From the NCBI RefSeq assembly GCF_050436995.1, contig NC_134753.1, forward strand, positions 10,850,001 to 10,914,000: 64,000 nucleotides of DNA, given 5' to 3'. The translations under genes and the position numbers were made by a program. Position 1 is the stretch's first letter. Each line of letters opens with the position of its first letter. This DNA is from Anticarsia gemmatalis (taxonomy: Eukaryota > Arthropoda > Insecta > Lepidoptera > Erebidae). Below, in pieces: positions 12,501-26,900 of this stretch. The notes beneath the pieces were generated by a model. It was not told where the DNA came from. It searched no databases and was given only the letters and a program-made list of their open reading frames with translations.

Positions 12501-15500
12501 CAAAATATAAATCCGGTGAGTAGGGTCATGAGAAAGTTAAGTGGATGTCAGCGGTTGATGGCGTGCACAAAATTCGTTCACTTACACATTCAGAGAGACA
12601 CTCGATGGCACGTGAACGAAACCGGGTCGAGAAGAAGAACACTTGCCGCTGATTCTCACGGCCGATATTATTGAATATAAAGCTAAGGGAACTTGGGAAG
12701 GAAGTAGCTAATAAAACTCATGTACATTGGGTTTCTACGATGTTACGAATGACAAAATATTGTCTGAACAATTGTCGCAAAACATACAAATGCATCTCAT
12801 TTGCACAATGCTTCCTTTAAATATCAATATTTACGCGATGCGTGCTTATTGCACGCGCATGATCGAAACATTAGCAAGGAAACGTAATTACTCGCATCCG
12901 AATGTACGAATATCCGTTACCAATATAATGTGGATCGAGCAGCATTTGTTTACGTTCAGCGTTCCGAATAACGACCATGAGATGTAATTTTATAGGCGTT
13001 TCCTACTATTCTTCTCATAACGCAACATCTCAACCGACAATAACCATTCCATTGTTGGCCATAATTCTAGACTTTGAGAAACTATTCAAAACAGGCTTTC
13101 GTAATATTTTCCACGGCGACGGCGTTTTAGGTTCGAGTAGAGTAGCTCCGAGCGATCACTGTTATATATTAATTGTACAGGAAATAATATTTTGCTATGT
13201 TATCCAACATAGAGTCCTAGGTAAGATGGTGAAATATAATGTACACCGTGAGAAGGCTATTGTTTCTATTCCGTCATAGAGCTCAGCAGAGCGCGACTAA
13301 AGGCCTCGAGGCCTTAAGCGTCTGTGACTCAGTGCTGGCGATTATATGCTCGTTCTACACAATACAACACTTTTTACTACGTTTTTGGTATTCAATTATA
13401 ATGACACATCTTTCCGTTAGCCATTCATTGTGTTTTTTTATCGAGAACTCTGAACTTACAGAGCTTTTCATTTTTTATTTACGTCCACTCTGACACATCT
13501 CATTACGGAAATAGCATGTTGCTACCGGCAAGTAATGAGTTAAAAGCAGCTTTATTACAAAATCTTACATCATATGAAATGGAAGTGCATATTGAAAGTA
13601 TAAAAAGTTCGCAATGAATTTTATGATGCATTGTTCCCAAGCAACAACGCACCGCAAACTCGTTTTCTGGGATCATATTTCGTCCGCACATCTAAACCGC
13701 GACACGTTCACTGCTTTTGAACATGTTATAAAGAGATTTTATAAAACTGGATTATGAATTGAGGTATTAGAAAACGAATAGGGCGGTAGTTTTAGAAAGG
13801 AAACATCGCTTCCTGCGGCAAAGATATTTATTCAACCATCAAAGACTATAATGTTATCGCGTCGTTCATTAATTTCAGAGATTGCGTCTCTGTCTATTGG
13901 TTTATCGAGTTCCGCTGTGTTTTCGTGTTTGCAATATACCAGTAGCCTCTATCTCTGAGATAATCTCCGCGAAATATTGTCAAAACAAATCTGCGGCAGT
14001 TCAATTTGATTCCCTCGCCAATATTGGAGTGTTGCGATATTGCCGGATCAATTGATTGGACAGTCGGATAGGAGAATACTTTATGGTCGTTGTAAAGCTT
14101 AACGTTATTGGATTTTTATGTTGTGGTATAGATACTTTGAATTAGTTTTGTGTTTCTTAACGTATAAGCCATTACGGATTTAATTCATTGAGGTTCTTCG
14201 AAGTGTAGACACATTTTTATGTGCAAACATGCCACGCCATGGCTCGTCTAATTCATGTATTCAGGTCGGTATGTTGTAGTGTGGTAAATACCGTCAATGT
14301 TCTAGTTTTAGGTCAGTACTTAAACCCAAAGCGTGTTGCGACCTACGGAGCGGTGTAGCAGTTTTTAAAACCGCAGTCTGATATCTACCTCGCTTATCGT
14401 ATCTTTCCTACGCGCGTGGGGAAGCTTTTACATAGTTTGAGCTAGAAAAAAATTATGTATATACCACTGCCTAAAACTTACTGATTATAAAAGACTAAAA
14501 CAATCCCTTGGCTTTATCGTTCACTCCAAATGCCCTAAAATATTTGGTTTAATGATCGTTGTAGCAAGTTATTTGTGACAGCGCATCATACAAGTGCTTT
14601 TACCGTTTTACTTGAAGCTTTACTGTACCGTGATAAGCGATGAGCACTTTGTTTCATGTTGAACTGACTTCAAAGACCACCATTCCATCGCTTTATTTTT
14701 CATAATTTCCAAAACTTAAAAGCAAATGACTATATCCATAAAGCTTTAGTGCTTCATGATCCCTGAATTAGCAAGTTTGTTTACACATTTCTCAGCAGAT
14801 CTAAAGATCAAAGTCACATTGTCGCCTGCTTTTTGATAAGTTCTTTGATATTCCAGGCTTGTTCTAAGGTCAGTCGGAATGTCACAACGGTATTTGCAAA
14901 CAGTCAAAAGCAAGACAATGTGTCTTTTATTTAAAAAAATATTTAACCTTTAACCGATAGCTGCAACTTGTGGTTAGAGGTCAGACAATCACCAAGTGTA
15001 AGGCAATAAATCAACCGTATCAGGTTGTTCTTCAAACCCGAGAGTAATGTACAGTAAGCGGCCTTCAAAAAAACTAATTGCCGCGACATGAGCCAGCAAT
15101 ATTCGAGATCAAATCCCGCAAAGTCTTTAGAACTTCTTAATCCAATTTACGTTGAAGTATTAGCAATTCAACGGTGACTACACAAACTTTCGTAATCTCA
15201 TAAATAAGACCTTTTCCCTTAGGATTATCGCAGGTCAACTTTATGACGCCTGTCGAGCTGTCGTATATCGTTAATCATACTCGAATCCAAATATAGTGAT
15301 GTGACATTTAATGAACTCGTCAGTATATTTACGGCTTGACGTCTGAATAATCGTTAGGTATATTTTAAATAACGAATGCTCTTTACACGTCACGGTGTCC
15401 GAGTGTTGGCATAAACGCATCATAACGTGAGTCATTGTCGACCTTTCCCGCTTCTAAATTCGCGCTGCCAACGACCGGCGCACGCGCAGGACCTACAGCG

Positions 15501-16849
15501 CCGTCCGCTAATTGATCATTAAGATCGTATTAATTTAGTATGATTATGTCAATCTTACACATTTCACTATCCTCTCCTAATATGATTTGATTTGAATGTC
15601 TTCGACACTTTCATTTCCTTTTCCTAAACTTTATAAGCATGTTATACAACAACAGTCTTTATGGCATGTTTTGTTTACACTTCCTTTTTTGTTATAATAG
15701 TTACGTTATGTTTTTAAATGTAATGTTTTCTAAATCCCGATTTCGTTACGACCTCGTTAAAAGGTCACGGTGTTTGTGCCAAATGCTAATGACTCGCTTT
15801 TACTGTCAAGGTAGTTTCGTAATAGTCTATTATATCAGAGGATTTTCACTACAATCGTTAAAGACGTTTAATTATTTTTCAATAGTAACTTTCCATATTG
15901 ATTAGATGTGATTATAGTGTAGTGAATCTCCCTCGTGTAGTGCGTCGACACGCCTTGTGCCACTTAGCTTAAGGTCGGCTCGCTGCGGACCGACGGCCGA
16001 CCGATTCGGAGGAGAGCGTGTGCCGAATGCTAAATCACCGGGATTGTTTACTTATGCCACTCTTGTACCATTCACTATACCGCTTTCATATGATGCAGCC
16101 AAACTTTGACACGTGACTCCCGAAGTTTCTAAAAAGTTATTGTTCTAACATTATTATGAATTCATTTCGAATTTTATACGGCAACCACATTGAATTTTTC
16201 ACGTTTAACAATATCGTGTTGCACAGTAGTAACATTTTGATTTTGTAATCGCCTTGAGCAATCTTTGATGCTTCAAAAGTTTTATATCTTTAGTAATTAA
16301 GTAATCGCACGGCCATTGTCCGGTGCCCCTGGCCCCGGCGAGTCTGTTGTATTGAATCCTTCGTATCTACAGTATCTACCGCGCCTATGTCATTGTTTCG
16401 TAGACAGTCTGTCTCTTTATATTCCGTAATGGTGACACAATGCTTTGTTTCACTATTTACTTCGGGTGTGCGGATGTCCTCTGCCCTAACAAAAGACAAC
16501 ATCGTATAAGTGGAAGAATGGATGTTTTGTTACATCATGTTTGTCTTTAGCGAGTGTTTGCTTTTACACAGCTCGCATGGATCACTGCTTAAAATAAGAT
16601 CAAAGTTATGATTTAGTTAATGGAATATGCTACTTTTGAGCTTTAGCCAACTGTCTGTCATTACCATATTTCTATCATATGATATTTTCTCGGTTTTCAA
16701 TTTATTCATGAGTCACTTGTCGACATTTTAAACCGGTAATAGTCTTAGTTTCATTTTACGTAACTAGTTTTTCTTAAACACGTCGATACCAATGCAGGCT
16801 AAAATATCCAACAAATATTACTTCCTAAAGCTTTTAAGGAGCAAAATAA
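9554..16849. other. AT-rich DNA without a supported gene
   Basis: No convincing exon, RNA gene or repeat was found. A purine-rich A/G tract lies at about 10106-10155, and a GC-richer patch with CCGACGGCCGACCG-like sequence at about 15940-16030 may be regulatory. Open frames of up to 100 codons around 12.5-13.5 kb overlap one another, lack splice or codon support, and are treated as chance. Confidence 0.45.
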
Positions 16850-16970
16850 TACCCGGTTTCTGAGGTACATTTAGCGATAGTTTATCTATTCATACTGTCC
16901 TATTTATACGAGCTTTAAACGCTGTTGAATAGATAAACTACTGCTAAATGTACCTCAAAAACCGGGGGTA
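16850..16970. mobile_element. fold-back MITE, copy 1
   Basis: A roughly 121-bp element that is almost entirely one inverted repeat. The left arm reads ACCCGGTTTCTGAGGTACAT and runs through TTTAGCGATAGTTTATCTATTCA. The right arm is its near-exact reverse complement, ending in CCGGGGGT. The arms are about 43 bp and the loop about 30 bp. A second full copy lies at 43416-43537 and a half copy at 48948-48980. It carries no coding sequence; a target duplication is not clear. Confidence 0.85.
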
Positions 16971-18838
16971 AATGTCATCACAATATTCTTCTTCATTTTA
17001 AATAACCGTCTGTAAGTTGCAACAGTTGTATGTTCCCCCACGATTGATCGATGGTCTGTGAACACACCTTGTCGCGGCCGTTGACTCTTTCGTTTGGGCT
17101 GTTTTCTACACCATTACGTGGGTGGGTGCAGTTTTTACAAGCCTACCCACTGCTTGCACGACAAATGTTTATGTTAATCGTAGATATCGTATGGTGGTCT
17201 CAATTTATTGACCATTTTTTAACACCAAAAGAGTAATCTTACATTTCTAACTCTCACTCGGGTGAGAATTGAAAAGCTGTAACTTGCTGTATGTATGTTT
17301 TTTTAACATAAACTCCTAAATGTATTAGTGTTCATATAAGAGTGGCTGCCTTCATCGAGTCACGATATTTATCTCGACACACAAATGATTCCCTTCTTAA
17401 ACCAGTGTCATAATCAACTAGGTTTTATGTATCTTAGACTTTCAACAAGAATATTTACATTACTTACAGCAAACTGTAAATTGTTTTGCAGAATAAACTT
17501 CACAATACAGAAAGCTTTCCAGGTATGGTTGTAGTTTGTTTGTAGGCTTTTTCATGTTTCAAGTGCCCTGCAATACAACATTCTTTCATAGTCATTAAAG
17601 AAAGAAAATTACTTAAAACCGCTTTCATCCAATTACTGTAAAAAGTCACCATATTAGGCCACAATAATTTTACCATGCTTGTTTACTTTAATAAAATACT
17701 GGGAACAACAGGCCACTGGTTCCTATCAGCCAATTCTGGGAACCTTTGTGATTCAATTCTTAATATACTATGAGATTCTTCTATATCAACGCAATTTCCG
17801 ACGTGCGACGAGAGTTTGAAATATGTAGGTATTCATTTTATTACTTTTGATGGATCTGAAGATCTTTCTAAACTAATTTATGAAAAAATATTCTTCATCA
17901 TCTTCATGACAATATGTATGTACATCTGTATGTAGATAGTATGTAAATTTTCTGTTGATGAGAAAACAATGACAATTAGTATGTTTAAGCTAATTAACTA
18001 GGAGAAAATATGTAATGTACAACATTCTATCACAAACTGAATCTCTACGCGAATACTAAACAATGAATGAAACGCAAACGTAAACGACGTCATAACATTT
18101 CTGTATTAATAGGTCTTCCTTTCTCCTCATCCATTAGTGGCAGTTAAGCTCTTTTATGCAAATCTCTAACAATTTAATTACAACAACTATTATATGTTAT
18201 AACACTTTATATAATACTATTAACCTTGCAATAACTAGATAATATTACAATATAATATTTCAGTGAATTATTCGCGTGGGTAGTTCGCGTATTACAGTGA
18301 ATAATGCTGATATAAACTTTGTTATTGAATCAAATCTCTGTTCTGGTTTCTGTTCATCATTGATTCAATCTGGAATATGATTCAGGTAGCTATTTTAGTC
18401 ACTGGCCAATCTCATAGGTAGTTTTCGAGGTGGGTACTAAATGACTCAACTAACTAGCCAGTTAACACGTTTAACTGGAATCTTAACAGATGATATTTTT
18501 CATAGAAAGCCGATCCATTTTAGTTTTACGACTAATAAAAGATTCGCAAAACGCAACCGGTTTTTAACCGCAAAAAATTTACCAGACATTTATTATTAAT
18601 AAAATCGTTAGTGATTAATTGTCATGCGTGTATCTATTCAATTAAAATTACGTGTTTTATTGACCAGATGCTTGTGGATCTGTAATAAATACTATTGACA
18701 ATAATTTACAATTATAACAGCAATTGAATAATAGAAAATTGCAGGAGTAACAAGCGGTTATCTTTGGTCTTTCTCTTCTCTTAGAGAATTTAAACACATT
18801 ATTTAATAGTAACCAAGATTAATACATAGGATATAAAG
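16971..18838. other. no gene seen
   Basis: AT-rich sequence with no supported exon or repeat. Near 18260-18300 the words CAGTGAAT and TTCGCGT each occur twice, a minor local duplication. Confidence 0.45.
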
Positions 18839-19011
18839 TCTGTATGTATGGATATGAATGAAGCAAAGGCAGTTTGTAAGGATCGTACCAAGTGGCGTTA
18901 TCTGGTATCTGCTATGGAAAGAAGGCGTGATTTAATGTTTGTATGTAATACATGCTTTTTCCCCCGAAAATCATTTCACGCGGACGAAGTCGCAAGTAGA
19001 AGAAGCTAGTG
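18839..19011 (+). mobile_element. remnant: LINE 3' coding end plus Helitron-like terminus
   Basis: At about 18850-18935 a frame reads MNEAKAVCKDRTKWRYLVSA, a type of C-terminus I associate with insect non-LTR retrotransposon reverse transcriptases. It is followed by a segment containing CACGCGGACGAAGTCGC and a nearby CTAGTG, which resembles the 3' end of another Helitron-like family (hairpin GCG-GACGAAGT-CGC, then CTAG). The whole is short and decayed, so it is probably a composite of two old insertions. Confidence 0.5.
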
Positions 19012-19792
19012 TATTATAATTGCAACATGACGTGTACATTATTACGTCCCTATCTTATTTAATCTCACTTCGACATGGACGGGCCACGTAATTGTTCTCA
19101 TTACGGTTTTTGTAGGCATTCCACAACATTTGGCGAGCACTTCGAACAGTGAGCTTGATGATTCACGGACACCGTGTTTGTTTATTAAATAGGACCGCGA
19201 CCAACGCGATGTGATTCACACGTATACAGATACGATGTAGAGACGGCAAGTAATGTAGCAGAATAATTCGAAACTATCTGCCCAAAAAAAAAGGGAAAAG
19301 AAGAGATTTTCTGGAGTAAAGAATTTATCTTCGATGCTGGTTCTCCAGTTATCCTAAATTTCCTTAAAATAACTTACCTTTGTAACTGACAAACTTTAAA
19401 ATCTATATTATTAGTAAGTTTAGATTTTTCTTAACAACATTCATCACTGGAGCTTTTTTTAGGGCTGGAAAGAAAAGCATCTAATGTTCACCGCTATTTC
19501 GCACGAAATAATTTTGAAACTGAGGTGGTATTTTTTGACTTAAGTCAATGCTGTTTATTTACCTACGTGATCTGCTTGTTTAAGTTTCAAGTGCATGATT
19601 TTTCAGTTATCAAGTTGTAGTTGGTAACTGTACAAAGACAATTGATGTGCAGTCATCAGTAGATGATGCTAAATTGCTGCACGTGTGCTTGATACTAAAC
19701 AATCTAAAGTGTAAGACATGTTCCTTATTCTATCAGAGCTTTATATGGCAGTAAAGATACAATACACGGAAACATTTCATTCCATTCATTAA

Positions 19793-19911
19793 AAAAAAAC
19801 AACTCCTGCACTAATAATTGCTCTTGCGTCGCAGGGACTTTTACAGACATGCAAACGACGGACACAAAGTACAACCGGACCCGTAACAATTATTTGTGGA
19901 TCGAATAATAC
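19793..19911 (-). mobile_element. SINE fragment, 5'-truncated
   Basis: Read on the minus strand it gives GATCCACAAATAATTG, then a TTTGTGTCCG block, GTTTGCATGTCTGTAAAAGT, CCCTGCGACGCAAGAGCAAT and GTGCAGGAGTTG, ending in a T-rich run. The copies at 34683-34875 and 48174-48345 share the same middle and tail words, so the three belong to one tRNA-derived SINE family. The tRNA-like head is missing here. Confidence 0.7.
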
Positions 19912-21189
19912 AATGACATAATAAGTGTAAAACCATTTTGGAAAATACCCATGTTATGTAAATAAAAGTAGAATAATATTCTTAATCCTTATTTGTATTA
20001 ATAAACCGACTTTTTGTTCTATAAAACCGGAAAAATAACATTAGTCATGGAATAACCCGCGACTAAATGCTTTCATATTGTCATTGTATAATGGAAAAAT
20101 GAGGCCGTAACACAACCACTTAGTTGTTAAATGATCTATTATCGGGTTGTATTGCAATATTGGAGCCAGGGCCTAGCAAGGGATAAAATAGATACAAATT
20201 AGATCGCTATTGGCATCGACTATTGACAAGATATGGGACCTATTTCCAATTGATATCATGTTGCAATACTCTGTTTCAAAAAAAATTACTGGCTGGTTAA
20301 AAAAAAAATAGTCTATTATATAAATCAATTGTTAAATTAAAAGTAGTGCATTCCAAAAAGTATATTTCTAGCTCAATGCCATTTTGAAGCACATGTAAGT
20401 GACATAACTAAACCAAAATTAAATACTGAAACGCTCTACATGACAAAGATTTTATAACATTTTACGGTACTTAATGCGAATCTTACCAACGGCATTGTTA
20501 GACAATATAATTTAACTTTTTCTTAACAAGTTCTTTGTCGAAAACGTTATGAGTGAGATTAATATCACGTAGATATATGCTAGTTTCACAGATCTGTTTG
20601 TTGTGGCTTGCAATGACCTTCGCTACTATCTAGCTGGCAGGAACGGCACTTGACTGGTCAGACCGCTATTGTTTGTCATTGACGTGTTATACAATATAGA
20701 TGGATACTTGACGTTAGACTCGACTTAGAACGCCGAGGCAGTATGAATAGGTATATTTCTTAGTAACTTTCTGTTGTGTATTTTGTTCCTAGATTTTTTG
20801 CTGCAGGTTTTTGTATTAAATTTGTAAGTAAATCGTATTCAGGTTTAATATTCGCATTCTTTTCGACTTCTTTCCTCACACTGCCAAAATGTTGTCATTC
20901 TCATTAAAGCTGTAAATGAAAAACCTCGTCATTACGTTTATCAACGCATAACTCCCAGCACCAGACAAGATTTTATCTTAATTGTCCTGTCATTTTGCTT
21001 ATCAGCCAAGAAGAAACTCATTTCACATCATTATCCGTTCTTAGCAAAAGTTTCAACAACTTGTTTGTTTCCCTCGTTCTGTTGCGTAACTCGAAACAAG
21101 AATATAATGGCAGCAATTCTTGTTTATTAGATAAATCGTTTGAACGGTATATCGTGCCTTATTGATTGGTACTCGGTATTATGTTAACG
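19912..21189. other. no gene seen
   Basis: AT-rich sequence; no exon, RNA gene or repeat could be supported. Confidence 0.45.
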
Positions 21190-21700
21190 GTGTCTGCGCT
21201 TCCGCAACCACAACCTGCCCTTACCGGCCTTGTAAGGAGACTGGCTCTCCACAACTATGTGGGTAGTCTAGGTACCCAGGGAGCCCTCATTGGTATTGCA
21301 TTCACAACGCACCTTGAGTCCTCAAAGTGACCTGAACACACCTGTCTGTTCGGTCGAGGACTCGTGTCCGAAACTGGTCCGACTGCATTGCAAAAAAGGG
21401 GCGTGTGCCAGGGCATTGTTTAGGGGCCGCTCATGATGTCATCGTTTAAAAGTATACAACCACACATTACATAAGTGAAGCGTAAGATTATAATGTCGAA
21501 GTATATTAAAGTACCACTTGTATTTAGAAAGGAAGCGTAAAAAATGGAGATGCAGCTGCGGACATGTAGTTAATTGCTATGGCACGCGCACAACCTGCGT
21601 CGGGGGCTCGAGGCGACGGGCGGACTAAAATGAATCTTAAAGAGAATCGCTTGGAAAAAGGGCCCGCTTGAAGCCGGATTACATCGCTTCCCATGTTTTA
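21190..21700. other. GC-shifted block of unknown origin
   Basis: Two patches, at about 21190-21430 and 21540-21690, are clearly GC-richer than their surroundings. Every frame is broken by stops and no splice pattern rescues them. They could be decayed transposon sequence or conserved non-coding DNA. I do not recognise the sequence. Confidence 0.3.
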
Positions 21701-23654
21701 TAGTATAGCATGGAACCGTTTATAATGCTACTTTGTAAGACCGTTAAAATACACATCAACCCTATAGCTAAAGCAGTGTTGATCTTGCTCCAACCGCACA
21801 GATTTTTTCTTCACTTATTTTTTCATCGTATCCTTTCAACAAAAAATAAACACGTGCTTTGAAAGGACATCTGCTTGCACTTCGCGAAAAGGTTCCATTT
21901 TAACGGCTTTGCACTTTGCAGACTCCTAACATCCGTGTAAAGTAAAAATTTATATTGGAACCGGACTTAGTACTGAATGAGCCTGTGTGCGTATTCAGGT
22001 TGTGATTCAACTCACCCAATTAAGGTGAACAGGTTTGCGAGCCGATTAATAAACAATACTTAAAATACTTTTTACTTCTCTGAATTAGGTTTGTGTATTC
22101 GTGAAATTGGACCGGTGATTACGTGTAGAACATATTTCTGTTATTGTTTTTGTTACTTACTTCTTGCTTTTCAATATCTCTTCGAATAGTTTTTTATCAA
22201 ATCAATTAAGCTACGTTTTATTCTATGAATTCCGTGTTACTGATAGAATTGTCATATAAAATTTTAAACTACCGAACATACCACTAACACACCGATGGCA
22301 TAAACGTTTCGCTACTCTACTAATAAATAGGCCTAGTACTAAAAGGGTGCGACATCTAATTTGTCTATCGACACCTAGTAGTGAAAACGACAGTTGAAAA
22401 CCACTACTAAATTATACTACCACCTAGGTGGTCCAATAGCAATTTATATCTTCGTCTGTATGGAAGAATCAGAATAGCTTAACTAAGCTTTTATAGGTAG
22501 AGTCGTAAATATCAATAGGTATTGAGTACATAAGCAAAATGTGCGAAATATGGAGGTGTTAGATGAAAACACAATTTCCAAACAATTAGCGATAGTAAAC
22601 AGCTTTACACCTTTGGCTCACCTTTAGAGTCTATGTATGATGATAACAGTAAATAATAAAAATAGAGAAGGAATGGTGCAACGGTCGGTATACAAACATG
22701 GTGAAAAACGGGAGTGGAATGGTCCGTGGGAGGACTGGTCCCCGAGGCCGATCAGTGCGTTTTTCTAACGCCCTCGTACGATAACTGTACTCAATACATA
22801 AACTCATTCTATACTTTAATACAAAACATTCGTTTTATTGATTTTGATTGAAAAGAAAACATGATACAAAAAATTTACACGAGAGTCTTTGAGTATAAAG
22901 TTCCTGGATTTTTATCTACATAGACACTAAACCGTACAGTGACATCTAGTAGAATCTTAGTGTAACTTTTGTAAATCGTTATTTACTACCAAATAAAAAA
23001 AACAAAAAGTAAAAAAAAAATAAACAAAAGGTCGTTTGGCGTGGTTTCACGTAAGCGAAATAGTATTGTATCCTTAACTATTATTGGCGTTAAATCACAG
23101 AAATACCACCTAATATTAATTTACCTGCCAACCAAGTAATTTATGTTGAACGCACTATCTGTCTGACTAATTCTTCATATAACAACATGCTATTAAGTCA
23201 GACTACCTAGGGAATGCTTAAACACTTTCTATTTCGCTGGATTAGATCATAACGCTAATATTTCGCATATAAATTGAGAAAGTTATCAATAATATTACAT
23301 TAGTATATTGCGTAATAAATATATTAAATCGAGATAAGCAGAACTAGTTTTGTGTCCATATGGTTCCACTATGAGTGGTATGACTGGATAAAGTATTAGC
23401 ATAGAATGATTTAGGACCAACGCTAAAGAGTATTTTCAATTGAATTAAAAACTATTCTTATGATACTGAAGGGTCTTTTCATCTCCCTTCGTTTATCAAA
23501 ATTAAATTAGAAGATTACATTTAAAAACCGGTCCTTATTTTTCTTCATTTGTTGGAAATGGCAATTAGGATCTTCGCCATTTTAGATCAAGCCAAGTGAT
23601 AAAGAGGGCTATAAAGTTTATGTATAAAATAAAGTTCATATCTTGAAGACCACC

Positions 23655-23990
23655 CATACACCTTTTTTTTTTCGTGGGGAAATGCATTACGCATACCCTG
23701 CGCCCTGGGTGGAGCACAGGGTTATGTGGAACTCTCCCACCAGAAGGGCGGGCATACACCACTAAAACCCCACGAGTGCCTGCCTATTCAGCGTGTGTGA
23801 CGTGCGACGGGATAACTGCTTGCGCTTAGAAGCGCAAGTCGCACCACCAATACACCTACTTCATAAAGTAGTAAAACTTCATCCAGAACAATCAAAAGAG
23901 CGCCTACAGGAAATATGGGAACACAAACCTTCCCACCACTTAGTTTATCTACATGTCAACTTCAAATTCGAGTGCTGTTAAGTAGAAAAC
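23655..23990. repeat. probable dispersed repeat or transposon fragment
   Basis: A GC-richer block with a T-rich run at 23663-23671 at its left edge. On the minus strand 23565-23762 is open and contains a run meaning HPGRRVCVMHFPTKKKRCMG, which has the feel of a decayed mobile-element tail. On the plus strand GCTTGCGCTTAGAAGCGCAA forms a small hairpin at about 23819-23838. No terminal repeats were found, so the class is uncertain. Confidence 0.35.
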
Positions 23991-26900
23991 AAGTCTTGCC
24001 CACACCATAACCGGGTGCCGTAACTATGGTAATAATATTATCTTCCGGTCTTCTATTATCGTATAAGAATCTCTCGGTGTGTATTGAATTCAAATGATAA
24101 TAGTATGGAGGTTTATAACCACGTGGGTGCTGCATGGCGCCGGCGCTTTACACCATGATACCATGCAGTCATTATAACGGTGGTATGCTATTCGTGTCGT
24201 ATCTTAGCATGCGATTATGGGAATAAATTATACTATGAAACTCACACCTCCGTTGTTGTTTATGTAGGTTCTATAACGTTCAACTTAATCGGTACATTGA
24301 TTCACTTGCTGTTCAGGTTTTCTTGTTGATGATAAGAAACAGTAAAAGGTAATTTCATTTTTAGTTTTATCTTTTGCAAGACGGTTGGAGAATCTAATGG
24401 AACTAGGTAATATGTGTTCTATAGCTGTTTATCCTGCTAACTTTGCTATTATTTGAGTACATGATGATATCACAGATATAACAAGCTTTCAATGACCTAT
24501 TTTCACTGTTCTTAGCTTATCTAGGTCTTACCTATAACTGTCTCTACAATGTGCATGTGTAACGTGTATTGCACATAAAATATTTATGCCGAATTGCATT
24601 TCGAAATTGAAACCGAGCCAATTAAGGTTCATGTGGCTTCATCCGATGCATACATTTGCAGTTCGTAACACGTCAATGTTTAAACGTAACCTAAATGCCC
24701 TTTCCTTTGCTCTAATTTTTAACTTTTGTTTACTAACAAATACAGCTTTATCGTGTTGTCCTCCTATGAAAACAAAGTCTTTGCGCAGAGTAAAGGTGTT
24801 TCCGAAACTTTTTAATTTCTAAACTTTACCATATTTTCATAAAATCTTTTCAACTTTTTACTAGAAAATAACACCTAGAGAATATGGTAAAGCTTGTAAA
24901 ATACACCTGAGCACCATTTGTCTCATAATAAATCTCGTTCCTTCTGCGTTCTGCGGCTAGACTATACCCAGTCTATTATTAATCAATGCACAGCTGTTCA
25001 TTACTTCACAAACCGCAGGTTTCCCTTCAGATCAAATGACACGTTGTGAAGAAAGTTTGTAAGTAAATGATACTGATGACCACCGGTCTCGGACACTACC
25101 GGAACAGAAATTGCGCTTGAGTGGTTAGGTTACACTTGATAGTGACTAGATCTGCGTGGGATTGTTTAACCATTTCACTTGCACTGTTTTACTTTGTTTC
25201 CTGGTAAAGTTAAGGATACTTTAAGTACCTTTTCAAGATAAATACACTTGTGGTTTTAGTGTGTGACTATATTTGGCTACTTACTTACTTTTCCTTAGCA
25301 TTCTGGGTGGCTGGTTATATTTTGTGTTTGTATCTTTAACGCCATAGTTTCTTATGTGAGAAATATCTTAGTACCTAAAATGTTAGTCACGAATCTCATC
25401 ACTCCACAGATTGCTCATAAAGGGGTATTGCTTCGAAACATCCAAAAAGAAATTGATAGCCGTTTACGGCACTTAAACGTTTAGCTTCAAAACTAGTAAG
25501 CAACAGTACCTTAAATAAATAAATTCCGGTTATAGACGGTTCGGTACAATAGACCGGACGCAGTACTGCACAAATAGCTGTTTCCTTTGAACTAGCAACA
25601 ACAACTCGCCACAATTGTTGATGTTACTGAACGCGTGCCTTCACAGAAACTATTAAGTTTTCTTTACGTTTTTCTAACGCATGCTTAAAGCGCTTTGATG
25701 AAGACTTTTTCTGTCAAAGCTTAATGAGTTGAGAGATTTACGGCATATTTTAAAACATCAATCATGGTATTTTTAGGCCTACTTGATAAATGAAGACGCC
25801 ATATATGTAACCGAATATCTTAGTAAATAAAGCCAATGTCGATATATTCTGCCTCTAGGTAATCCCGAGGCCTTATTAACAATTATTAGAAAGGGAATTA
25901 AAATCTTGTACCGTCGATAATAATGAACAAATGATTTGTCAACACATTTGACAATTGCTATTGACCTTTTCACGGTCTCCAGAATTCTAATCCATCTGTT
26001 ATTTTACTACCATTGCCGTACTTAACAAAATTGACTTTTCCCTATTTTCTAAAGCTTTTTAATGTCCGGCCATGAAGAGGTGCGGGAAAGAGTAATTGAA
26101 TTAAGTAACCATTCGCCACCCCTCCATACTGTACTCAGCTTTCATTTGAAAGGTCCATCATGATATTCCATTATATCAGCAAGTAGATTACACCTTTAAC
26201 TATGATTTGTCACGAACACACGCGGGGCCATAAATTTTTACTGCTCAAAATATTTTGATGCTTGAATACCATCAATTACAAAAGCCATGAAATTGATTAT
26301 TTTCTTTGAAACTGGCACAATTATTTAACCTTCAGCGTGTTTATTTGATCTACAAACATGAAAACCATTTGGCAAAGCTGGCAGATACAAATGTTTACCG
26401 TACGTTTCAACCGTATGTCTCCATGCGTATATTCATTTAAAAATTCATCCTGAACATATGTTATTTATGTTTCCCCAACTCCCATATTACAATAATAAGA
26501 CTTCAAGAATATTATATACAACCCAATTTTGTTCAAGAATTGAGTCGTACAGATATTTATTTCCTATACCAAATTGCATTTCATTGTGCCGGTTGTCGAG
26601 CACTTTACAATCTGAATACAAAGTGGTCGAAATTGGCTCCAGGCATTCATACACTTGTTGAGGACAAATAATCAATTTATTTCTACGTTAGGCTGTCATT
26701 GTGTAAAATTGAACACGAACGGGTTCTTGTCTGATTTAGAACTCGATCATTAAATTATACGACTTGGTATCTGTAAATGAAAGACTCATCAAATTTCTCT
26801 TTATTTATAGTTTGTTACAGACTACATGCTAATTACCCTGCTAGTTGGGATTCACTTCAATCATGTTTGAATCTTCAACGAAGCGTGAAGTGCCGTCAAA

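Noticed and set aside
12492..13493. Several overlapping plus-strand frames
   Set aside because: They overlap each other in different frames, have no motif or splice support, and look like chance in a stretch with few stops.
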